Assembly (NCBI GenBank): GCA_016194625.1
Contig: JACQBB010000186.1
Coordinates: forward strand, 1 to 11,249
Origin: Elusimicrobiota bacterium
Lineage (GTDB): Bacteria > Elusimicrobiota > Elusimicrobia > UBA1565 > UBA9628
DNA length: 11,249 bases
Reading direction: 5' to 3'
Part shown: piece after piece, positions 6,478 to 11,249 of the stretch
How positions within the stretch are numbered: position 1 is the first letter of the stretch
Layout of the letters: the number at the start of each line of letters is the position of its first letter
Notes under the pieces: model-generated
Told to the model about the DNA's origin: nothing
Seen by the model: only the letters and a program-made list of their open reading frames with translations
Database searches by the model: none
Translations under genes and position numbers: made by a program

Positions 6478-6515
6478 CGCGGCCTGAGCGCGGCTTGTCC
6501 CGGCGGGGCCATAGT
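6462..6515 (+). promoter_or_regulatory. Proposed promoter and TTAT-N7-TTAA box of the PAS kinase
   Basis: TTAT (6462-6465), seven bases, TTAAGCGC (6473-6480), 29 bases, then CATAGT (6510-6515), a -10-like hexamer at 4 of 6. The predicted start is A at 6522, giving a 17-base leader that contains the ribosome-binding site GGAGG (6530-6534) four bases before the ATG. The spacing equals that of the two minus-strand promoters. The hexamer is the weakest of the three. Confidence 0.42.
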
Positions 6516-6538
6516 GGAGCGACGGGACCGGAGGCCTT

Positions 6539-7711
6539 ATGATCGATGGAACGACGCGCGCGCGATTCCTCCCCGCGGAAAGGAGCACGCCCGCCGAGAT
6601 CGCCGCCGCGCGTCAAGCGCTGTCGTCGGCGCCTCTCCTCGGTCCCCTGCTCGACGGGATGACGCAGTTCGCCCTGGTGCTGGACGCGCGGCGGCAGATC
6701 GTGCTCGCCAACCGCGCGGTGACGGAGGCCCTGGGACGCTCCGAGGACGAGCTGGCCGGCCTGCGCCCCGGCGAGGCGCTGGGCTGCGTCCGCGCGCGGA
6801 CCGGCGCGGGCTGCGGGACCACCGAGCATTGCGCCGTCTGCGGCGCCGGACAAGCCCTGCTCAGCGTCTCGAAAGGCCGCGACGACGAGCGCCTCTGCCG
6901 GATGATCGCCGAGCCGCCGGTCTGGGACCGCGACCTCAGCGTGCGCGCGACCCGCTTCCGCCACGCCGGGAAGGGCTACACGCTGCTGACCGCGACGGAC
7001 CTCTCCGCCGAGAACCGCCGCCGGACGCTGGAAAAGCTCTTCTTCCACGACGTGCTGAACACCGCCGGGGCGGTCAACGGGCTGTCGACGCTGATCCCGG
7101 AGGCGTCGGACGAGGAGTTCGAGACCTTCTGCGGACTGCTCCAGCGCTCCTCGACGCTCCTGCTCGACCAGATCGTCTCCCAGCGCGACCTGACGCGCGC
7201 GGAGAACGGGGAGTACGAGGTCCGCCCGTCGCCCTGCCCGGCCGGGGATTTCGTGCGCACCGTCGCCCGCCTCGTCGAAGCCCATCCGGCCGCCTCGGGA
7301 CGGACGATCGCCGTCGCGCCCGGCGACGAGGCCGCGCGCATCGTCACCGACCGCAACCTGCTGATGCGGGTGTTCGCGAACATGCTCAAGAACGCGGCGG
7401 AGGCGGAGCCCCGCGGGACGACGATCGGCGCGGGCTGGGACGCGGCGCCGGACGGCGGCCTGGAGCTCTGGGTCCGCAACCCGTCGGTGATGCCGCGCGA
7501 GGTCCAGCTCCAGCTGTTCCAGCGCTCGTTCTCCACGAAAGGCGAGGGCCGGGGCCTGGGGACCTACAGCATGCGCCTGCTGACGGAGCGCTATCTCGAC
7601 GGGAAGGTCGCGTTCCGCTCGGAGCCGGGGTTCGGCACGGAGTTCCGCGCGTCCCTGCCGGCGCGGCTGGCGGCGGCTCAGCCCGGCTCGGACGAGTCGT
7701 CGAACTTGTAG
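6539..7711 (+). CDS. Soluble PAS-domain histidine kinase with a four-cysteine cluster
   Basis: 390 residues with no membrane segment and no receiver domain. Residues 40-155 form a PAS domain (FALVLDARRQIVLANRAV at 44-61) interrupted by a cysteine motif: C83, C92, C98 and C101 (C-x8-C-x5-C-x2-C), which could hold a metal or Fe-S centre or respond to redox state. The phospho-transfer helix is LFFHDVLNTAGAVNGL (167-182, H170), a non-HDFNN class. The ATPase domain has N box NMLKNAAEA (281-289, N285) and G2 GRGLGTY (337-343); in the G1 region VRNPSVMP, N314 stands where most kinases have Asp, a variant I recall from kinases with this HDVLN helix. GGAGG four bases upstream supports the ATG at 6539. 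The 3' end overlaps the converging OmpR-family regulator gene by 34 bases. As the only non-hybrid kinase here, it is a reasonable partner for that regulator (inference). Confidence 0.92.
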   Translation: MIDGTTRARFLPAERSTPAEIAAARQALSSAPLLGPLLDGMTQFALVLDARRQIVLANRAVTEALGRSEDELAGLRPGEALGCVRARTGAGCGTTEHCAVCGAGQALLSVSKGRDDERLCRMIAEPPVWDRDLSVRATRFRHAGKGYTLLTATDLSAENRRRTLEKLFFHDVLNTAGAVNGLSTLIPEASDEEFETFCGLLQRSSTLLLDQIVSQRDLTRAENGEYEVRPSPCPAGDFVRTVARLVEAHPAASGRTIAVAPGDEAARIVTDRNLLMRVFANMLKNAAEAEPRGTTIGAGWDAAPDGGLELWVRNPSVMPREVQLQLFQRSFSTKGEGRGLGTYSMRLLTERYLDGKVAFRSEPGFGTEFRASLPARLAAAQPGSDESSNL

Positions 7712-8397
7712 CCGCGGCCGTGGACGTTGACCAGGCGCTTGCCCAGCGCCGGGCCCAGCTTCTTGCGGAGGTGCGACACGTGGACCTCGACGGTGCCGGG
7801 GTCGTTGTAGTCGGCGGGGTCGTAGCCCCACACCGTCTCCAGCAGGAACGGCACGCTGAGCACCCGGCCGGACTTCTCGGCCAGCACGGCGAGGAGGTCG
7901 AACTCCTTGCGCGTCATCGGGATCTCGCGGCCGCGGATCTTCACCGTGCGGCCCGCGGGGTCGAGCTCGAGGCCGTGCTTGGACAGCTTCTCGCTGGAGT
8001 CGGCGGACGCCGAGTAGCGCCGCAGGACCGCGCGCACGCGCGCCAGCAGGACCGGCAGGCCGAAGGGCTTGAGCAGGTAGTCGTCGGCGCCCGTCTCCAG
8101 GCCGCGGACCATGTCCTTCTCCTCGGTCATCTGGCCGGTCATCAGGATGACCGCGATCCCCGCGGCGAACGGCTCCTTGCGCAGGACGCGGATGAAGGTC
8201 ATGCCGTCCATGCCCGGCATCATGCCGTCGACCAGGATCAGGTCGGGCTTGGAGTCGCGCGCGAGCAGGAGGCCCTCGGAGCCGTCGTCCGTGTGGATGA
8301 CGCTCATCCCGCTCTCGGTCAGGTAGCGGACGATGACCTTGCGCAGGGCCGCGTCGTCGTCGATGACGAGTATCTTCGGTATCGCTTTGACTGGCAT
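7678..8397 (-). CDS. OmpR/PhoB-family DNA-binding response regulator
   Basis: 239 residues. Residues 7-125 are a receiver with D13/D14, phospho-acceptor D57 (LILVDGMMPGMDG), T87 (LMTG) and K110 (LLKPFG). Residues about 138-233 are a winged helix of OmpR type: MTRKEFDLLAVLAEKSGRVL (161-180), LLETVWGYD (185-193), recognition helix VEVHVSHLRKKLG (203-215) and the wing VHGRGYKF (225-232). It is expected to dimerise on phosphorylation and bind tandem direct repeats about 10-11 bases apart. I chose the ATG at 8397 over the TTG at 8442 because the receiver strand begins soon after it and the extra N-terminus lies in the promoter region of the divergent kinase. Only a weak AAGG precedes the ATG. It is divergent from the membrane hybrid kinase (23 bases apart) and convergent with the PAS kinase. 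It is a candidate binder of the TTAA-N7-TTAA boxes. Confidence 0.95.
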   Translation of the reverse strand: MPVKAIPKILVIDDDAALRKVIVRYLTESGMSVIHTDDGSEGLLLARDSKPDLILVDGMMPGMDGMTFIRVLRKEPFAAGIAVILMTGQMTEEKDMVRGLETGADDYLLKPFGLPVLLARVRAVLRRYSASADSSEKLSKHGLELDPAGRTVKIRGREIPMTRKEFDLLAVLAEKSGRVLSVPFLLETVWGYDPADYNDPGTVEVHVSHLRKKLGPALGKRLVNVHGRGYKFDDSSEPG

Positions 8398-8417
8398 AGC
8401 CTTACAATGCCTACAAT
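8387..8417 (+). promoter_or_regulatory. Candidate promoter of the membrane hybrid kinase
   Basis: TTGACT (8387-8392) and TACAAT (8412-8417) are good -35 and -10 matches but 19 bases apart, slightly long. A second TACAAT lies at 8403-8408. The ATG at 8421 is only three bases past the downstream hexamer and has no ribosome-binding site, so the transcript is probably leaderless or nearly so. The -35 lies inside the 5' end of the divergent regulator gene. Confidence 0.42.
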
Positions 8418-8420
8418 ACC
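8403..8420. repeat. Tandem 9-bp repeat TACAAT(G/A)CC between divergent genes
   Basis: TACAATGCC and TACAATACC lie head to tail and differ at one base. They fill most of the 23-base gap between the start codons of the OmpR-family regulator and the membrane kinase. Each unit contains a -10-like hexamer on the plus strand; together they could be an autoregulatory direct-repeat operator. Confidence 0.6.
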
Positions 8421-8442
8421 ATGAATGAACGGTTCCAGCCAA
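8413..8442 (-). promoter_or_regulatory. Candidate promoter of the OmpR-family regulator
   Basis: On the minus strand TTGGCT (8442-8437), 18 bases, then TATTGT (8418-8413), each a 4 of 6 match to the sigma-70 consensus. Its -35 lies inside the first codons of the kinase at 8421, so it overlaps that gene's promoter face to face. Confidence 0.35.
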
Positions 8443-10751
8443 CCGGACAGCGCGGACCGGCGGGACGCGTGAAGCGCCGCAGCGGCGAGCGCAGCGCCCT
8501 GAAGGTCTCCGTCTATTACATCGCCGCCGCGATGCTCTTCATCGTGCTGGGCGACTACGCGATGGTCAAGCGCTACTCCATCCACCCCCGGATGGAGGCC
8601 GTCGCGACGCTCAAGGACGTCCTCTTCATCCTCAGCTCGGCCGCGGCGATGTACACGATCCTGCGCCGCCAGTTCGGCCAGCGAGAGGAGGCGATCGACA
8701 CCCTGCGCGAGCTCAATCGCGCCCAGCGGATGTCCGCGTCCTGCGAGCGGGCGATCATCGCCGCCCGCGACCGCCAGGAGCTGTTCGAGGCCATCGGACG
8801 CGTCGCCGTCGAGGAGGGCGGCTACGTGATGGCCTTCGTCGGACTCGCCCAGGACGACCCGGAGAAGACGGTGCGCGTCGTCGCGCAGAGCGGCGACGAC
8901 CCCCGCTACGAAGGCTTCGCGCAGACCGCCCGGATCGTTTGGTCCGACACCGCTCGCGGGCGCGGGCCCACGGGCGAGGCGATCAGGACCGGGAAGTCCG
9001 TCATCCGCCGCGTCGACGACCCCGCGCTGGCCCCCTGGGGGGACATGATCGAGAAGCTGGGCTTCGGCTCGCTGATCAGCCTTCCCCTGCGCGCCCGCGA
9101 TCGCACGGTCGGCGCGTTCACGCTGTACTCCGCGAGGACGGACACCTTCGGCGCGGCCGAGACCGCCCTGCTCGACAAGATGGCCGCGGCGATCAGCTAC
9201 GCGCTGGACAACCTGGCGCGCGCGGAGAAGGAGCGCGCCGCGTTCGAGCGCCTGCGCAACCTCTCCCACGCCGTCGAGAACTCCCCGGTCTCGATCGTCA
9301 TCACCGACGCGGCCGGGACGATCGAGTACGTGAACCGGAAGTTCACCGAGGTCTCGGGCTTCGCGGCGGCCGAGGCGGTCGGCAAGAAGCCCAGCATGCT
9401 CAAATCCGGCGAGATGCCGAAGGAGGAGTACGCGAAGATGTGGCGGACGATCTCCTCGGGGCAGGTCTGGCACGGGGAGTTCCACAACCGCGCGAAGGAC
9501 GGGGCGATGTTCTGGGAGTGGGCGTCGATCTCGCCGGTGAAGGACGAGTCCGGAGCCATCACGCACTACATCGCGGTGAAGGAGGACATCACCGCCAAGC
9601 GCGCGCTCGAGCAGCAGCTGCGCCAGGCCCAGAAGATGGAGACGATCGGCACGCTGGCCGGCGGCATCGCCCACGACTTCAACAACATCCTGACCGTGAT
9701 CCAGGGGCATTGCTCCCTGCTGGAGATGGCGAAACTGCCCAACGAGCTGGACCGCGAGTCGGTGACCGAGATCCAGAGCTCGGTCGAGCGCGCCGCGGCG
9801 CTGACGCGCCAGCTGCTGGCCTTCGGCCGCCGCCAGCCGATGCACGCGCGCCGCGTGGACCTCAACGAGTCGGCGGGCAAGATGACGCGCATGCTGCGCC
9901 GCCTGGTCCCCGAACGCATCGCCCTGGAGTGCGTCCTCTCCGACGAGCCGTACTTCTCCCGCGCCGACCCGGCGATGGTCGACCAGATCATGATGAACCT
10001 GATCCTGAACGCGCGCGACGCGATCCCCGCGAAGGGGCGCATCCTGATCGAGACCGGCGCCGCCCGCGACGCCGCCCCCCCGCCGCACGCCGTCGACCGG
10101 GGCCGCGGCTGGGTCTTCCTGCGCGTCAGCGACGACGGCGCCGGCATCCCCCAGGAGAACCTCGCGCGCGTCTTCGAGCCGTTCTTCACCACCAAGGACG
10201 CCAGCCGCGGCAGCGGGCTGGGCCTGTCGGTGGTGGACGGCATCGTCCGCCAGCACAAGGGCTGGACGACGGTCGGCAGCGAGGTCGGAAAAGGCTCCAC
10301 GTTCACGGTGTATCTCCCGCGCGACGCGCAGGAGACGGCCGAGGGCGCGACGCCCGCCGCGGCCCCCGTCCCGCGCGGGTCGGAGACGGTCCTCCTCGCC
10401 GAGGACGAGGCCCCGCTGCGCCGCCTGTGCGCGCGGACGCTCTCGAACCTCGGCTACCGCGTCCTGGAGGCCGGCTCCGGCGACGCGGCGCTGGAGGTCT
10501 GGAAAGGCCGCGACGGGAAGGTCCCCCTGCTCGTCACCGACATGGTGATGCCCGGCGCGGTCGGCGGCGACGAGCTGGCCCGGCGCTTGCGCGCCCAGGA
10601 ACCGGACCTGCGCGTCCTCTACATCAGCGGCTACCACGCCCCGCCGGAGGGCGGCGCCCTGAACCTCGAGAAGGGCTCCGCCTTCCTCCAGAAGCCGTTC
10701 AAGCCCGAGGAGCTCGCCCGGCAGGTCCGCGCCCTGCTCGACGGGCGCTGA
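8421..10751 (+). CDS. Membrane-anchored hybrid histidine kinase: 2 TM - GAF - PAS - HisKA - HATPase - receiver
   Basis: 776 residues. A basic N-terminus (R/K-rich, 4-28) precedes two hydrophobic segments, about 29-49 ([19 protein letters not shown]) and 61-80 ([17 protein letters not shown]), joined by only about 12 residues, so there is almost no periplasmic sensor. Next are a GAF domain (105-265), a PAS/PAC domain (284-392, ending [13 protein letters not shown]), the phospho-transfer helix [14 protein letters not shown] (414-427, H418), and an ATPase domain with N530 ([12 protein letters not shown]), G1 SDDGAGIP (570-577), F box FEPFFTTKD and G2 RGSGLGLS (596-603). The C-terminal receiver (655-775) has E661/D662, D707 (LVTDMVMPG) and K758. 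Catalytic residues are complete. The kinase-receiver half resembles that of the GAF kinase at 4763-6385, so the two are probably paralogues. Sensing is expected to be cytoplasmic. No HPt partner is visible. The ATG at 8421 lacks a ribosome-binding site. Confidence 0.95.
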   Translation: MNERFQPTGQRGPAGRVKRRSGERSALKVSVYYIAAAMLFIVLGDYAMVKRYSIHPRMEAVATLKDVLFILSSAAAMYTILRRQFGQREEAIDTLRELNRAQRMSASCERAIIAARDRQELFEAIGRVAVEEGGYVMAFVGLAQDDPEKTVRVVAQSGDDPRYEGFAQTARIVWSDTARGRGPTGEAIRTGKSVIRRVDDPALAPWGDMIEKLGFGSLISLPLRARDRTVGAFTLYSARTDTFGAAETALLDKMAAAISYALDNLARAEKERAAFERLRNLSHAVENSPVSIVITDAAGTIEYVNRKFTEVSGFAAAEAVGKKPSMLKSGEMPKEEYAKMWRTISSGQVWHGEFHNRAKDGAMFWEWASISPVKDESGAITHYIAVKEDITAKRALEQQLRQAQKMETIGTLAGGIAHDFNNILTVIQGHCSLLEMAKLPNELDRESVTEIQSSVERAAALTRQLLAFGRRQPMHARRVDLNESAGKMTRMLRRLVPERIALECVLSDEPYFSRADPAMVDQIMMNLILNARDAIPAKGRILIETGAARDAAPPPHAVDRGRGWVFLRVSDDGAGIPQENLARVFEPFFTTKDASRGSGLGLSVVDGIVRQHKGWTTVGSEVGKGSTFTVYLPRDAQETAEGATPAAAPVPRGSETVLLAEDEAPLRRLCARTLSNLGYRVLEAGSGDAALEVWKGRDGKVPLLVTDMVMPGAVGGDELARRLRAQEPDLRVLYISGYHAPPEGGALNLEKGSAFLQKPFKPEELARQVRALLDGR

Positions 10752-10782
10752 CCGCCCCGGCCGTCGGCCGCCCTCGAAAAGC

Positions 10783-10788
10783 TATAAT
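10783..10788 (+). promoter_or_regulatory. Perfect -10 hexamer TATAAT of leuS, leaderless arrangement
   Basis: TATAAT is followed by six bases (CCCGTC) and then the GTG start of leuS, which puts the expected transcription start at the start codon itself. No ribosome-binding site is present, and no clear -35 lies 16-18 bases upstream in this GC-rich 43-base gap. Confidence 0.6.
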
Positions 10789-10794
10789 CCCGTC

Positions 10795-11249
10795 GTGAAG
10801 ACCGAGCACATCCCTTTCGCCGACGTCGAGAAGAAGTGGCAGGACCGCTGGGAGGCGGAAGGGGCGTTCCGCGCGCCGAAGTCGCCCCGCGCGGGCCGGA
10901 AGTTCTACTGCCTGGACATGTTCCCGTACCCGTCGGCCGCCGGCCTGCACGTCGGCCATCCCGAGGGCTACACGGCCACCGACATCCTGTGCCGCTACAA
11001 GCGCATGCGGGACTTCGACGTCCTGCACCCGATGGGCTGGGACGCCTTCGGCCTGCCCGCCGAGAACTTCGCGATCGCGACCGGCACGCACCCGGCGAAG
11101 GTCACCAAGGACAACGTCGACAACTTCCGCCGCCAGATCAGATCCTTGGGCTTCTCCTACGACTGGGACCGCGAGGTGGACACCACCGACCCGGGCTACT
11201 ACAAGTGGACGCAGTGGATCTTCCTCCAGCTGTATAAAAAGGGCCTCGC
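10795..11249 (+). CDS. leuS: Leucyl-tRNA synthetase, N-terminal part (3' end outside window)
   Basis: The first 151 codons are visible; full bacterial enzymes are roughly 800-870 residues. The enzyme is a class I synthetase that charges tRNA-Leu with leucine in the cytoplasm. Family hallmarks are clear: an N-terminal helix [15 protein letters not shown] (11-25), the catalytic-core block [14 protein letters not shown] segment ([10 protein letters not shown], 38-47), the ATP-binding HIGH motif as HVGH (52-55) in [13 protein letters not shown], then [15 protein letters not shown] and [25 protein letters not shown] minor departure is AAG rather than the usual G-x-G ahead of LHVGH. I chose the GTG at 10795 because the protein then begins at the normal family position (MKTEHIPF) and TATAAT lies six bases upstream. 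It is a housekeeping gene, probably unrelated to the signalling genes, and gives a marker for placing the lineage. Confidence 0.97.
   Translation, partial: MKTEHIPFADVEKKWQDRWEAEGAFRAPKSPRAGRKFYCLDMFPYPSAAGLHVGHPEGYTATDILCRYKRMRDFDVLHPMGWDAFGLPAENFAIATGTHPAKVTKDNVDNFRRQIRSLGFSYDWDREVDTTDPGYYKWTQWIFLQLYKKGL

Noticed and set aside
8391..8406. Sigma-54-like promoter CTGGCATAGCCTTACA
   Set aside because: The distance between the GG and the GC-equivalent is one base short and the -12 reads AC rather than GC; sigma-70-like hexamers fit better.
8398..8442. TTG start at 8442 for the OmpR-family regulator
   Set aside because: It adds 15 residues ([15 protein letters not shown]) not typical of the family, runs into the divergent kinase gene, and the TTG coincides with a plausible -35.
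8319..10637. A 772-codon open frame on the minus strand opposite the membrane hybrid kinase
   Set aside because: It is a GC-rich shadow: the protein is low-complexity Arg/Ala/Gly/Asp/His-rich with no domain, while the plus-strand frame encodes a complete hybrid kinase.
10758..10770. Inverted repeat CGGCC-GTC-GGCCG between the membrane kinase and leuS as an intrinsic terminator
   Set aside because: The stem is only five base pairs and no T run follows on the plus strand; GC-rich sequence makes such stems common.

Overview
The window comes from a high-GC bacterium with an outer membrane. Two proteins carry lipoprotein signal peptides, and several match CsgG/FlgO-, FlgT- and LPP20-type envelope families. 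Density is very high: genes overlap or sit 1-10 bases apart on one strand, and converging genes touch or overlap. No lineage can be fixed from sequence alone. An uncultured group such as Elusimicrobiota is a guess from the LeuRS and kinase style, not a demonstrated assignment.

Layout. (1) Bases 1-687, plus strand: 3' part of a gene ending in a protein-kinase-like domain. (2) 689-4628, minus strand: a five-gene operon, in transcription order an LPP20/FlgP-like lipoprotein, a FlgT_N-type lipoprotein, a FlgO/CsgG-like exported protein, a PleD-like receiver-GGDEF response regulator, and a second CsgG-like exported protein with C-terminal HEAT repeats. (3) 4763-6385, minus: a GAF hybrid histidine kinase. 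(4) 6539-7711, plus: a soluble PAS histidine kinase with a cysteine cluster. (5) 7678-8397, minus: an OmpR-family response regulator whose 3' end overlaps the kinase of (4). (6) 8421-10751, plus: a membrane-anchored GAF-PAS hybrid histidine kinase, divergent from the regulator. (7) 10795 to the window end: start of leuS.

How it may fit together. The operon has the three protein types of the Vibrio FlgO/FlgP/FlgT outer-membrane flagellar set, plus a c-di-GMP-making response regulator, but no flagellar structural gene is in view. Next to it lie three sensor kinases and a DNA-binding regulator. Three promoters (operon, GAF kinase, PAS kinase) share an upstream element TTAAGCG(G/C) exactly 29 bases before a -10-like hexamer, with no recognisable -35. 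At the kinase-kinase divergent region it forms TTAA-N7-TTAA or TTAT-N7-TTAA, the 11-base direct-repeat layout typical of OmpR/PhoB/CtrA-type regulators. My reading, which is inference, is one co-regulated surface-signalling regulon in which the kinases and an OmpR-family regulator control the envelope operon, with c-di-GMP produced inside it.

No tRNA, rRNA, CRISPR array, insertion sequence or integrase was seen.
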